Shown here one piece after another: positions 18,782-28,862 of a stretch of DNA of 64,000 nt. The DNA comes from Bacteroidota bacterium (GTDB lineage Bacteria; Bacteroidota; Bacteroidia; AKYH767-A; OLB10): the NCBI GenBank assembly GCA_016722525.1, contig JADKJB010000003.1, positions 372,001 through 436,000 on the forward strand, read 5' to 3'. The stretch's first letter is position 1. Each line of letters begins with the position of its first letter. The notes under the pieces were generated by a model. The model did not search any database. It was not told where the DNA came from and worked only from the letters and a program-made list of their open reading frames with translations. The translations under genes and the position numbers were made by a program.

Positions 18782-18837
18782 ATTTGTTCGCCATGAATAG
18801 CTCCTACTTCCTGATCAGTAAATATTAAATTGCCGTG

Positions 18838-18872
18838 TTTGAACTTAATTTCATTTTTTTATTTTATTTTTG
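18838..18872 (+). promoter_or_regulatory. Possible promoter of the CpeT-like gene
   Basis: TTTG at 18838 and TATTTTTG at 18865-18872 resemble the Bacteroidota -33 and -7 words, but the 23-bp spacer is longer than usual and the surroundings are T-rich. The ATG lies 40 bases downstream. Confidence 0.35.
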
Positions 18873-18911
18873 AATTACTTACCAGTAATTCACCCTATTA
18901 AAAAACAACTC

Positions 18912-19540
18912 ATGAAAAAGATTCTACTCTTCTTTATTTACCTTTCTTCAATTGCAAATCTGTCCGTAGCTCAAAACAAAATCAGTAAACAGGATTTTAA
19001 CGAGTTGTTCAGTTTTATGTCAGGGTCTTTTAGCAGCGAAGTGCAGTCTAAAAACGATACAGACTATTTTGATATTCGATTACATATGTCACCTATTTGG
19101 AGCGATAGCAAGCAAGAAAGTTGGTTATATGTTGAACAAGCCATGTCCTCAACTCTTGAAAACCCTATCGTCAGCGTTTCTACAAGTTGGTACAGAAGGA
19201 TGATGAGACGATTGAAAGTATTGTTTATACCATAAAAGAACCACTTCGGTTCGCAGGTGCCTGGGAAAACAAGCAACTCCTCCAAGGTATTACTCCCGAT
19301 TCGTTAGAGTTACGAAGTGGATGTTCTATTCTTATTAAAAAGAAGGGGGCGGGTGAATTTGAAGGAAGTACTAACGGAAAGGATTGCCCGAGTAATCTCA
19401 GAGAGGCATCCTATGCAAAATCAGAAGTTGTTATCAATCAAAAGCAATTAGTTTCCTGGGATAGGGGTTTCGACAGTTCCGACAAACAGGTTTGGGGAGC
19501 TGAAAAGGGAGGCTATGTTTTTGAGAAACTTAAGGAATGA
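18912..19540 (+). CDS. CpcT/CpeT-like protein, secreted (frame break)
   Basis: A signal peptide (MKKILLFFIYLSSIANLSVAQ) sets the start at 18912. The mature part resembles the CpcT/CpeT family, named for phycobiliprotein lyases of cyanobacteria but also found in non-photosynthetic Bacteroidota with unknown role. The frame breaks near 19161: one more C in AACCCT gives the family hallmark PYRQRFYKL, continuing as VQKDDETIESIVYTIKEP and ending WGAEKGGYVFEKL. With repair the protein has about 209 residues. No pigment genes are nearby, so a lyase function is not supported; it may bind a lipid-like ligand in the periplasm (inference). Confidence 0.75.
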
Positions 19541-19624
19541 ATCTCTGATAGATTCTCCAGAATAGTAAAGCAGCAACAGATACGTTTAGAAATTTATTGC
19601 AATTTAGTTTTTAGTATTTCAACT

Positions 19625-21201
19625 CTATTTTTCAGCTTTCACAAATCGTTCTGTCACAACTTCTGTTTTAGTGTAAATTACAGCCACATATAAACCAGGT
19701 GAAAGTTGTGAAACATTTATACTTTCTGTATTTCCCATCTCATTTAAAACAACTATTTTACCTTCTAGATTCCGGATTTCAATTTTTGAGATATTCGGTT
19801 TCTCGAAATAAAGAAAATCAAGAACAGGATTGGGATAGATTATTGACTCTATGGTTTCAACCAGTGCTTTTCTGCAGGTAATTACAGAAACAGTTTTAGT
19901 AGCAGAAGCTTTAGAGCACCCGATTGAATTTGTTACCACTACTTTATAGGGCCCGGCACTTTTTGCTGTATAAACTGCTGCTGTTGCACCAGGAATTACA
20001 TTGCCATATTTTTTCCAGGAATACGTATACCCAGCACCGGTATTAGCATTTAAATCAACGCTATCGCCGGCACAAATTGTTGTTGGACCGGAAGGTGTTA
20101 TAATTGCTGCCGGTAAAGCTAAAACCGTTACAATTTTTGATCCTGATTTTTTTGTACATCCACTGGCATTAGTAAACTGAACTCTATAAGAACCTGAGGT
20201 GGTAACAATTAGTGTTCTGATGGTAGCACCGCTAATTGGATTTCCGTATTTATACCACTGGTAAGTATAACCCGTTCCTGCACTTGTTTTTAACGTTACA
20301 CTACTTCCTGCGCAAATTGTTAAGGGACCGGATGCGGTAACCCATGTAGGAGGTTGGGCTGCATAACTAACTGCAACGGGGTTTGATATTTTGGTACAAC
20401 CATAAGAATTAGATACGCGTACCGTGTAAGATCCGGAGTCAGCTACCGTAATTGTTTTTGTTGTTATGCCTGTTAATATATTTCCGTTTTTAAACCATTG
20501 ATACGTGGTGGCATTACCTGCAGTGAGAGTTATGCTATCTCCTGACAAATCAACTGGCTCGCAGAAGGCGTAATAGTGGCAACCGGCAAGCTGATAGAGT
20601 ATACCGCTGCTTCTGCTGAAAATCTTGGGCAGCCGCTAGCATCCGATACCCGAACCCGATAAAATCCTGAAATGGTGGCTGTATAGGTAGGGTTAGTTGC
20701 ACCACTTATGGGTCCGCTCGAATTGTACCATTGGTAGGTGTATCCGGCTCCGGTGTTTGCTTGTAACACTATGGAACTGCCGGCACAGAATACCATTGGA
20801 ACAGTATTGGTTATTTGAGCCGGAGGGGGAACACATTCCACATTAAATCCGCCGGGAACCGGATAGACTATTCCACCCCAGGGGGCAAAGTAATCCCATA
20901 TTACTTCGTAATTTCCGGATGGCGCTCCTGAAGGAATGTCCCAATCAACCATTAGATGATCATCGTCAATAACTGTTACATTGTATGGATAAAAGACATA
21001 CGTATTTTGTCGCATATAAAAATCACCCCATGTTGAAGGTGCAGATCCCCAGGTGAAAAAGAAATCACTGCTGGTAACTGTTGTAGTTATGGTTTGTCCT
21101 TTTAAACCGAAATCATGATTGATGGAAATAAATTGCTGGGCATGCGTGGTTGTACAAAAGGAAAAAATTGCAAGCAGAGTTCCGATAAAAATATTTTTCA
21201 T
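19625..21201 (-). CDS. T9SS surface protein with repeated Ig-like domains (frame break)
   Basis: A secreted protein of about 525 residues with signal peptide MKNIFIGTLLAIFSFCTTTHAQ in its first 22 positions. After an N-terminal domain of about 115 residues come five copies of an 76-82-residue Ig-like repeat with the recurring pattern CAGSS or CAGDS, then TGAGYTYQWYK, SGATxxTY, SGxYxVxVTNxxGC. It ends in a T9SS type A sorting domain (IIYPNPVLDFLYF, LSPGLYVAVIYT). The frame breaks near 20540 inside the second repeat; adding one base gives LICSGDSITLTAG. The Ig repeats suggest adhesion or polymer binding, but no catalytic motif is seen. Confidence 0.85.
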
Positions 21202-21294
21202 GATGTAGTTAATTATGTGAAAGTAAAATTAACAAAATTCATGGCTTTATCTCAAATGGAACTAAAATGGTACTTTAGTATGAATCAAAAGAGC

Positions 21295-21588
21295 CTAATT
21301 AATTGATTGAAAAAGCTCCTCCTGTTTCATCTCGAAAAGCAACTTAAGTACCTGATATTTATAAATTTCGCCCGAAGGTTTTTCTTTTAAATACCCCTCT
21401 TTGATGTATTGAGTCAGCTTCCTTGCGGGGATGTCCAAAAGTTTCATGGCTTCACTGTGAGAAATAGTAGATAATTTTTTTCTTTCGAGCTGAACTTCAG
21501 CATAAAGCGATTGCCATTCCAGAAGGAGTTTAAGCGTTTCCTTGGACGGGAAATTAGAAAAAAAACGAAGTTCACCCTGAGCAGACAA
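21295..21588 (-). CDS. Small helix-turn-helix-like protein
   Basis: The 97-residue product has a central segment SHSEAMKLLDIPARKLTQYI followed by KEGYLKEKPSG, which looks like a winged MerR/excisionase-type helix-turn-helix with a recognition helix and wing. Flanking helices are charged. The frame opens with TTG at 21588 just after an in-frame stop, and there is no ATG before the conserved part, so the start is uncertain or damaged. It may be a small DNA-binding regulator. No mobile-element genes lie next to it. Confidence 0.55.
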   Translation of the reverse strand: MSAQGELRFFSNFPSKETLKLLLEWQSLYAEVQLERKKLSTISHSEAMKLLDIPARKLTQYIKEGYLKEKPSGEIYKYQVLKLLFEMKQEELFQSIN

Positions 21589-21754
21589 TTTTTGTTAAAG
21601 TTTTTGGTAGTAAAAATAAGTAATTTTAAAATGATGACTAAAAAGAGCTCTCAAAAGTCATTCTATCCCTCCATTTTACTTCCCACCACCCAGGCTAACC
21701 CTTTTCAGAATACAATAATAAATGAAAATCAGGAATTTAATCGGAGATTACTAT

Positions 21755-21783
21755 AAAAAAAGGGTAGGAAATAACTCCTACCC
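21755..21783 (-). terminator. Rho-independent terminator of the dockerin-type T9SS gene
   Basis: On the minus strand GGGTAGGA, a six-base loop and TCCTACCC form a perfect 8-bp stem followed by seven T. It lies 27 bases after the repaired stop of the gene at 21810-23992. Confidence 0.88.
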
Positions 21784-21809
21784 ATGCAAAAGAAGACCTA
21801 ACCACAAGT

Positions 21810-23992
21810 CTATAAAACAGTTAATTTCTTTGTTATGGTATTTTCGCCAATGGCTGCTCTTAGGAAATAAACACCTTTCGAGAAGTTTTTGATATCCAGT
21901 TTAGTTTTAGAAGTTGGATTTTCTATGCTTTGTACTATTTTACCTGTCAGATCAGTTATGGTAATGTTTTAACAAATTCTGAACCGGAGTAATTGAATTC
22001 AACGAAATCAGTTGCCGGAGATGGGTAGATAGTTACTAATTGACTTAGCAGTGTTTCGTTTACTCCAAGGAAATTTGGATCAATTACAACTTCATCACCC
22101 AAGGTATTAAAGTTAACAACATCCTGTGAGTAAGTGATACCGATTACATCGCTGGGAGTAACATTTAAAGTCATTTTTCCGGAAACATTATCTGTTGTCA
22201 CAATAGTGACTTTGGCAACAGGACCGGTTCCGCTGATATTTTGCTGATTAATTCTTGATAAAGCGATATCAACAAATCCATTCAATCCGGCAGAACGATC
22301 CACTTTTACCATGTCCACACCGTTAGTGCCAAAAACAGAGCCTGGATAAGTTACGGCTACAGTTGTTATATCTACCAACGACTGATCAAAATACAACCGG
22401 AAAGCCAGTCCGTATAAACTATCTACAGGAGAGCTGATAGCCACATCAAAATCAACAGCCATCATAGTTCCTACCGTGTCGAAATTTGCGGTTACAGTTA
22501 AATCTGCAACTGTAGCAATAGCAGGTGCCATGTTTCGCAGTGGATGGTTAAGTCCGTAGTTAAGCATGATGGCGGTAGTATCATTTAAATCAACAGTTCC
22601 ATTTCCATCAGTGTCGGCGTGTTTGTAATTAATTCCACTGGTAAAACTGTTGGTCCAATCGGGACAAGGTTGCGCCACCCAAGTCGTGTTTGCTGAAGGC
22701 CGCACCGGACCGATATCATTATACGCAATACCTACAGCAAGCAAATCATACAGGTTAGCTGTACCATCTGAATTGGCATCACCGGGCCATACATCGTTGG
22801 TGTTGCAGCCATTAATATAAACTTGATAAATATAAGTTTGTGTTCCATAATAATCGCAATGGTCATCATTCACATTTAATGTGTAGGTATATGGCTGACT
22901 ACTTATATCTGCAGGAGTAGGAATCCATTGAAAAGTTCCAACAGGAAAAGGTGTACCTGCTGATGTCCATGTGGCTGTTGTACCTGTGATATTGGGAGAC
23001 AAAGTAACATTTTGGCCGGCATCTATATCATTGGAAATTACATCAAAAGTGATGGTATCTCCCGGGCATCCATTTGTAATGAAAGAATTAGTTCCGTTAA
23101 TGCCAGATAAGGTAGGTGAATTATTGGAGCTGTTTTCTACCACAATTTGAAAATCACGATTTACTTCTCCAATAAAAAATCCGTTTCTGTATTCAGATAC
23201 TTTCATGCAGACTACAGCAACCTGTGCTGCATTAGGCGTTACTTCTAATAAGCCATTTGCGAAATTTAATGTGGTAGGCAAAAGAGAACTAAAAGGTTGC
23301 TGATAGGTAATACCCGGGGTATATGTTAAAACAACTGGAACCGAGCCGTTGAAATCACGGGCAGGGGTGAGTTCATAAATTAAGGAATCTCCATCCACAT
23401 CAAAAGCATTCCAGCTTAATTGTGTTGTAGAAATGTTGTTAATGATATTCAGAGGAATGTTTCCAAATTGAACAGAATTATTGAAAGGAACATCCAAATT
23501 ATTGAGCATCGAAGAAATATAAGTGCCATATGCGGCACCATTCGTAAGATTTGTTATTGCGCCATTTCTGCAACAGGTATTGTAACTGAACTGCCAATCA
23601 TTGCAATTAAATGGAAGCGTAACAGTTCCTTCATAAAAATTTTGTTCTACCCCATATAAGGTTCCACCATTGCAGGTGGAGTTCGGCAAAGACGCTGCGC
23701 AAATAGGAGAAATTTGTACAGGGAGTCCAATTAAATTGAGTGTAATAGTTCCGTTTCCACTGCATGAGATAGAATTATAATTCAAATCAATAGTGGTTGG
23801 AGCTGGAATCCCAGAACAATCTCTGTAAAGAGATGCTGAAACATTATAAGTGTTGCCCGATACCCATTTGTAGTAAATTTCACCACCAACAAAATGAGAT
23901 GCATTAGTTTGAATTGGTGAAAGAATTCCAAAGAACAGGATTAAAGCTGTTGCTTGTAAAATGTTTTTGAAGTAAATTTTGATTGTTTTCAT
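21810..23992 (-). CDS. Large T9SS-secreted protein with dockerin-like repeats and cohesin-like domain (frame break)
   Basis: The signal peptide is followed by ASHFVGGEIYYKWVSGNTYN, the opening of a common Bacteroidota cell-surface family often found with gliding-associated tails. The middle carries further beta-sandwich domains. Two calcium-binding dockerin-like repeats follow (GDANSDGTANLYDLLAVGIA and HADTDGNGTVDLNDTTAIML), then a domain (residues about 500-620) resembling cohesin. The frame breaks near 21969; adding one base gives KTITITDLTGKIVQSIENPT and a T9SS tail ending ENTITKKLTVL, with the stop at 21810. The total is about 727 residues. It is likely surface-exposed or released, and no enzyme motif was found. 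Confidence 0.83.
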
Positions 23993-24038
23993 AATCTTAA
24001 AATTTTAATGATAATGGATCAGCCGTTTTATCACGCTA

Positions 24039-24046
24039 CAAACATA
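24039..24046 (-). promoter_or_regulatory. Putative -7 element of the dockerin-type T9SS gene
   Basis: TATGTTTG on the minus strand fits TAnnTTTG, and the ATG is 46 bases downstream. The -33 position holds a T-rich stretch rather than TTTG. Confidence 0.45.
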
Positions 24047-24190
24047 TTCAGGTTGGTGTTATTATAAAAATACATAATTGTTCATTTGTCGGTAAAATAA
24101 TAGGAGCTATTAGTGCTATATACGTGTTAGTTAATTATTATATACTTGTTAATCAATGATATAATTAATTTTAAAGAAATTAAAAAATTG

Positions 24191-24198
24191 TATATTTG
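24191..24198 (+). promoter_or_regulatory. Putative -7 element abutting the start of the 24205 gene
   Basis: TATATTTG fits TAnnTTTG exactly and is followed by six bases (TCGGAT) and then the ATG at 24205, implying an almost leaderless transcript. No TTTG word is found 19-21 bp upstream. Confidence 0.4.
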
Positions 24199-24204
24199 TC
24201 GGAT

Positions 24205-25626
24205 ATGAATGATTTATTAAATACCAAATTAATAAGCACATTATCCTGTTTTACCCCTTCAGAATGGCGGTTTTTTAAAAACTTCCTTATTTCAGGGGTT
24301 GCTGGTCCGATAGGGAAGTCGTTGGAGTTTTACAATTTATTAACCGACTATTACCCTCACTTCACTCATAAAGACTTGAATCGAAATAGGGTTTTCAAGG
24401 TATTATTTGCAAAACAGGAATATGAAGATAAGAAATTAAGGTACGTGATGACGGATCTTTTCAAACAGGCCTCCAGCTTTCTAAAATTCAATGCTTTAAA
24501 ATTTCATCCTGAGGAAAGTAATTACCTGTTAACTTCAGAATTGGCAAAGCGTGGAGCCGATAAAGCATTTCTGGCCAGCTATAAGTCAGAAGAGGGAAAT
24601 AGTTTGTGGGATGCAGATTATTATTTTAATCGGTATCGGGAAGATCTTACCTATTTGAATTTGTATCTGCCAAGGCAAAAACGAAGTATGGAACATCCAA
24701 TTGCAGCTATTGCCAGGAATCTGGATGTATTTTTTGTTTCAAGAAAACTACAACTGCTTTGTGAAATTGTGAATGTTAGAAATGTAATGTCTACGGAGTA
24801 TGATTTTATTTTACAGGAGCAAATCATTTCAGTATTGAAACAGGGAGCTTTCGCAGAAGTTCCGGTTATTGCTATTTATTTCAGAATATTTATGACACTC
24901 ACGGAGCCTGATGAGGTAAAAAATTTCTTCGAGCTGAAAGATTTGCTTTCCATAAACAGCAACTTATTTAAAAGAGATGAATTGAGAGATATGTACCAGT
25001 ATCTCATGAATTATTGTATAAAAAAAATAAATCTTGGGGACTCTGAGTATGTCAAACAATTGTTTAAAATCTATCAATTAGTTATCGAAAATAAAGTCCT
25101 GTTCACAGGTGACCATTTATCGCAGTGGGATTTTAAAAACATTGTTGTGATTGGAATTAGAGCTGATGAAGCCGCATGGGTGTTTGATTTTATTGAAGAG
25201 TTTAAGAAGCATTTGCTTTTTTCTGAACGAGAAAATGCTTATATATATAATATGGCATATTATTGTTTCAGTACCGGGCAATATCGAAAATCGCTGTCGT
25301 TACTGCGTCAGGTTGAATTCAGCGATTTGTATTATCAACTGGACATGCGTGCCATTCTTCTGAAATGTTATTATGAAATGGATGATCAGGAAACATTTTA
25401 TTATCACACCACTGCTTTTAAGGTGTTTTTGAGTCGTAACAAATTAATTTCAGATTACCAGCGTGTGATATACCGAAATATGATCAAGTATGCCACCCGG
25501 TTAATGAAATCTTATGGCAACAAAAAACAACTCGAACAGCTACTTGTAGAAATAGAACAAGTGAAACAAATTGCAGATATTAATTGGCTGAGGAAAAAAA
25601 TCGGCGAAACTCTTTGGAAAAAGTAA
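24205..25626 (+). CDS. Hypothetical helical protein, Bacteroidota type
   Basis: I do not recognise a named family. The 473-residue product has no signal peptide or membrane segment and is almost entirely predicted helical. It opens with a short TPSEWRFFKNFLISG segment, and the C-terminal half has paired helices of TPR-like spacing (ENAYIYNMAYYCFSTGQYRK, then LLRQVEFSDLYYQLDMRAIL, AFKVFLSRNK). Proteins of this build are common in this phylum near housekeeping genes and are usually left without function; a scaffold role is a guess. It is transcribed alone, with a -7-like word directly before the ATG, divergent from the T9SS gene. Confidence 0.7.
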   Translation: MNDLLNTKLISTLSCFTPSEWRFFKNFLISGVAGPIGKSLEFYNLLTDYYPHFTHKDLNRNRVFKVLFAKQEYEDKKLRYVMTDLFKQASSFLKFNALKFHPEESNYLLTSELAKRGADKAFLASYKSEEGNSLWDADYYFNRYREDLTYLNLYLPRQKRSMEHPIAAIARNLDVFFVSRKLQLLCEIVNVRNVMSTEYDFILQEQIISVLKQGAFAEVPVIAIYFRIFMTLTEPDEVKNFFELKDLLSINSNLFKRDELRDMYQYLMNYCIKKINLGDSEYVKQLFKIYQLVIENKVLFTGDHLSQWDFKNIVVIGIRADEAAWVFDFIEEFKKHLLFSERENAYIYNMAYYCFSTGQYRKSLSLLRQVEFSDLYYQLDMRAILLKCYYEMDDQETFYYHTTAFKVFLSRNKLISDYQRVIYRNMIKYATRLMKSYGNKKQLEQLLVEIEQVKQIADINWLRKKIGETLWKK

Positions 25627-25721
25627 ATGGGTACGTGAGTAAGTGGTTAATTGATCAATGTGTACATGTGCTCGAAGGTGGAACAGTTTCACTAACTATT
25701 TAACTCGCTAAATTAATGTTT

Positions 25722-26444
25722 TTAGCCCTCATTTTTAATATTCAATAATTCACAAGCTTTACCTGCAGCAATTTGTTCAGCTTTCTTTTTTACAAAGTCG
25801 GCACCGGTAGCGACTTCCTGCTCATCAATGAGCAATCGAACTTTAATAAGTTTTCCTCCAATACCTTCATCAACGGTTTCAAATAGCAATGCTTTTTTTT
25901 CTCGTTGAGCCCAATTAATGATACGACTTTTAAAATTAGAATCGGATTGTTCAATTTCATTCAAGTCTACATGGTGTTTAATAATTCGATCGACGATAAA
26001 TTTTTCGGTATGAGGATAACCTTTATCGAGGTAAATGGCACCTACCAGCGCTTCAAACGCATCCCCATACATAGATCGGTACATGCCGGTTCCCGCGTTG
26101 TTTTTTATGTATTTATCAAGACCAATTTTGAGTGCCAGATTTTTCAAGTGATCTCTACTCACAATCCTTGATCGCATTTCGGTAAGGAATCCCTCATCTC
26201 TGAAAGGGAAACGGCGAAAAAGCAGATCGGCTACAATTGCACCTAAAACAGCATCTCCAAGAAATTCAAGCCGCTCGTTGGAAAGCTGCATGCCATTAAC
26301 TGTCGAAGAAGCAACTGATTTATGAGAAAATGCGAGCTTATAAACAGAAAGGTTGTTGGGATAAAAGCCAAGTATATTTTTTAACGTCCGAATTAGATCC
26401 TTATCATCTGAAAAGTAAAGACGATATGGTAAGAGTATATCCAC
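25722..26444 (-). CDS. rnc: Ribonuclease III
   Basis: RNase III cleaves double-stranded RNA in rRNA processing. The signature NERLEFLGDAVLGAIVAD lies near residue 56, and the second metal-binding segment is DAFEALVGAIYLDKGY. The C-terminal dsRNA-binding domain spans about residues 165-235 (FKSRIINWAQREKKA to KKAEQIAAGKACELL). The length of 240 is normal. It follows fabF and acpP on the same strand, the acpP-fabF-rnc order well known in Bacteroidota and many other bacteria. Confidence 0.95.
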   Translation of the reverse strand: MDILLPYRLYFSDDKDLIRTLKNILGFYPNNLSVYKLAFSHKSVASSTVNGMQLSNERLEFLGDAVLGAIVADLLFRRFPFRDEGFLTEMRSRIVSRDHLKNLALKIGLDKYIKNNAGTGMYRSMYGDAFEALVGAIYLDKGYPHTEKFIVDRIIKHHVDLNEIEQSDSNFKSRIINWAQREKKALLFETVDEGIGGKLIKVRLLIDEQEVATGADFVKKKAEQIAAGKACELLNIKNEG

Positions 26445-26552
26445 TTGTTTGGTAATTATTTTTTGGGGAGATATAAGATTGGAAAAACAGTTAGTGCTGT
26501 AAGCAAATAGAAATTAAAATTGAACAATAGAAATAATCAACGAAGCAGCAAC

Positions 26553-27806
26553 TTACTTTACTTTACCAAATATCACTGATGCATTGTGACCGCCAAATCC
26601 AAAAGTATTACTCAAGGCAGCATTTATTTTACGGTGTTGAGCTTTGTTAAAAGTAAAATTAAAACGGGGATCAAATTCAGGATCATCCGTAAAGTGGTTT
26701 ATAGTTGGAGGAACAATATCATTCTTCACAGCAAGAATTGATGCAACAGCTTCAATTGCACCGGCAGCTCCCAACAGGTGACCGGTCATGGATTTAGTAG
26801 AACTAATATTCAACTTAAACGCATGTTCGCCAAAAACGCTGGAGATAGCCTTCACTTCACTGATGTCTCCTAACGGTGTAGAAGTGCCATGAACATTAAT
26901 ATAATCAATGTCGGTGGGTTGCATTTCAGCATCGTGCAACGCATTTTTCATTACATTCAATGCACCAAGTCCTTCAGGATGAGGTGCAGTTATGTGATGC
27001 GCATCGGCAGACATTCCGCCACCAAACATTTCAGCATAAATTTTTGCGCCTCTTGCAATTGCATGCTCGTACTCTTCTAGCACTACAGCGGCGGCGCCTT
27101 CACCAATAACAAAGCCATCGCGATTTAAATCAAAAGGACGGGAGGCTGTTGCAGGATCATCATTCCGTTCCGATAAAGCATGCATAGCATTAAATCCGCC
27201 TAATGCAGGTTCATTAATTGAAGACTCAGACCCACCTGCTATCATTGCATCAGCTTTACCTAAACGAATCAGCATAAAAGCATCGTTCAATGCATGAGTG
27301 GAGGAAGCGCAGGCAGAAACAGTGGCATAATTGGGTCCCCTCAAACCATAACGAATAGAGATATGCCCTGAGGCAATATCAATGATCATTTTTGGAATAA
27401 AGAAAGGGTTGAAACGTGGAGTGCCATCACCTTTTGCAAAGTTCAAAGCCTCGTCCCAGAAAGTGCGTAAGCCTCCAATTCCGGCAGCCCAAATAACACC
27501 AACTCTGTCTGGATTGAAGCCAGCATGAGTTACTACTTTTGAATCGTCGATGGCTTCAATGGCTGCAGCTAGTCCGTACTGGCTGAATGGGTCCATCTTG
27601 CGGGCTTCTTTACGATCCAGGAAAGTTCCGGGATCGAAATTTCTAACCTCACAAGCAAAGCGGGTTTTAAATTTGGAGGCGTCGAAACGTGTAATTGCAG
27701 AAGCTCCTGAAACACCGTTAACTAATCCATTCCAAAATTCAGGAACAGAGTTTCCAAGTGGCGTCAGAGCACCAAGTCCTGTTACAACAACTCTTTTTAG
27801 CTCCAT
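26553..27806 (-). CDS. fabF: Beta-ketoacyl-ACP synthase II
   Basis: FabF carries out chain elongation in fatty-acid synthesis by condensing malonyl-ACP with acyl-ACP. The Cys-His-His triad is present: cysteine in VSACASSTHALNDA, histidine in NVHGTSTPLGD, and histidine in KSMTGHLLGAAGAIEA. The C-terminal GFGGHNASVIF loop is also typical. Its 417 residues match the family. It starts 19 bp after acpP, its acyl carrier partner, so the two are co-transcribed. Confidence 0.96.
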   Translation of the reverse strand: MELKRVVVTGLGALTPLGNSVPEFWNGLVNGVSGASAITRFDASKFKTRFACEVRNFDPGTFLDRKEARKMDPFSQYGLAAAIEAIDDSKVVTHAGFNPDRVGVIWAAGIGGLRTFWDEALNFAKGDGTPRFNPFFIPKMIIDIASGHISIRYGLRGPNYATVSACASSTHALNDAFMLIRLGKADAMIAGGSESSINEPALGGFNAMHALSERNDDPATASRPFDLNRDGFVIGEGAAAVVLEEYEHAIARGAKIYAEMFGGGMSADAHHITAPHPEGLGALNVMKNALHDAEMQPTDIDYINVHGTSTPLGDISEVKAISSVFGEHAFKLNISSTKSMTGHLLGAAGAIEAVASILAVKNDIVPPTINHFTDDPEFDPRFNFTFNKAQHRKINAALSNTFGFGGHNASVIFGKVK

Positions 27807-27825
27807 CAGCCTGTAAAAAGGTTGA

Positions 27826-28062
27826 TTACTTTACGTTAGCTGAAATATAGTCAACTGCTTGTCCTACTGTGCTGATTTTCTCAGCCTGATCATCTGGAAT
27901 AGCGATGTTAAATTCTTTCTCAAATTCCATGATCAGTTCTACAGTGTCCAATGAATCAGCACCGAGATCATTTGTAAAGCTGGATTCAGTTTGAACTTCA
28001 CTCTCATCAACGCCCAGTTTATCAACAATTATTGCTTTAACGCGGGATGCAATATCAGACAT
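27826..28062 (-). CDS. acpP: Acyl carrier protein
   Basis: This 78-residue acidic helical protein carries the phosphopantetheine attachment serine in DLGADSLDTVELIMEFE. It shuttles acyl chains for FabF and other fatty-acid enzymes. It is the first gene of the acpP-fabF-rnc operon. A promoter-like pair lies 30-61 bp upstream. Confidence 0.97.
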   Translation of the reverse strand: MSDIASRVKAIIVDKLGVDESEVQTESSFTNDLGADSLDTVELIMEFEKEFNIAIPDDQAEKISTVGQAVDYISANVK

Positions 28063-28091
28063 AGCTTTATATATAATTTAAAGTTGAGGCG

Positions 28092-28123
28092 CAAAGTAAC
28101 AAATTTATCCGCTAATCATCAAA
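28092..28123 (-). promoter_or_regulatory. Promoter of the acpP-fabF-rnc operon
   Basis: On the minus strand TTTG (28123-28120), a 20-bp spacer, and TTACTTTG (28099-28092) match TTTG-N20-TAnnTTTG with one mismatch. The predicted leader is about 25 bases. Confidence 0.6.
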
Positions 28124-28250
28124 ATATATTATCAAATAATTGATATTCAACCGCATAATCATGTGATTCGCGCTCCTTTTAAGGTCTAAACAGATATCTT
28201 CCAAGGTTTAATAGGGCAACTTTATAGGAAAGATAAAGATTAGAAACCTA

Positions 28251-28258
28251 TATCTTTG
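28251..28258 (+). promoter_or_regulatory. Putative -7 element abutting purN
   Basis: TATCTTTG fits TAnnTTTG and lies just four bases (AAGC) before the purN ATG, implying a transcript with almost no leader. No TTTG at the -33 distance was found. Confidence 0.4.
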
Positions 28259-28262
28259 AAGC

Positions 28263-28832
28263 ATGAAAAGAATTGCGGTTTTTGCATCCGGTTCCGGAAG
28301 TAATGCTGAAAATTTAGCCACTTATTTTGCAAATCATTCTGAAATAACAGTTGCTTTAGTTTTAAGTGATCGGAAAAACGCCTTTGTTTTGCAAAGGATG
28401 GCCCCTTTAGGAGTGCCGACAAGGTTTATGCCCAAAGAGGATTTTGAAAACGGTACTGTACTGGAACTTCTTAAAAGGAATAAAATTGATCTTATTGTAT
28501 TGGCAGGTTTTCTGAGATTGGTGTCTCCATCATTATTAGCTGCTTACCCTCATCGTATCATTAACTTACACCCGGCTCTATTACCAAAGTTTGGTGGTAA
28601 GGGTATGTTCGGAATGCATGTTCATGAAGCTGTTGTTGAAGCGGGTGAACCCGAAACCGGTATTACCATTCACTTTATTGATGCTAAATTTGATGAAGGT
28701 GAAATTATTGCTCAATATAAAACTGAAATTTTTCAAGGAGAAACGGCTGAATCAATAGCTGCTAAAATTCATTTATTGGAAATGAAATGGTACCCCAACG
28801 TAGTAGAAAAAGTTTGCAATGAATTAGCTTAA
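28263..28832 (+). CDS. purN: Phosphoribosylglycinamide formyltransferase
   Basis: PurN transfers the formyl group from 10-formyl-THF to GAR in purine synthesis. The phosphate-binding ASGSGSNAENL is at residues 8-18. The catalytic block is NLHPALLPKFGGKGMFGMHV, with its Asn-His pair, and the conserved aspartate is in HFIDAKFDEGEIIAQ. The 189-residue length is normal. The 10-formyl-THF it uses is the product of Fhs encoded at 2446, although the two genes are not linked by transcription. Confidence 0.95.
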   Translation: MKRIAVFASGSGSNAENLATYFANHSEITVALVLSDRKNAFVLQRMAPLGVPTRFMPKEDFENGTVLELLKRNKIDLIVLAGFLRLVSPSLLAAYPHRIINLHPALLPKFGGKGMFGMHVHEAVVEAGEPETGITIHFIDAKFDEGEIIAQYKTEIFQGETAESIAAKIHLLEMKWYPNVVEKVCNELA

Positions 28833-28862
28833 ATTTTTCAGATTGAACTCTTATTTTATAGT

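Noticed and set aside
21511..21756. Plus-strand frame of 81 codons opposite the helix-turn-helix gene
   Set aside because: It is mostly the shadow of the minus-strand gene and lysine/phenylalanine-rich noise, without a start signal.
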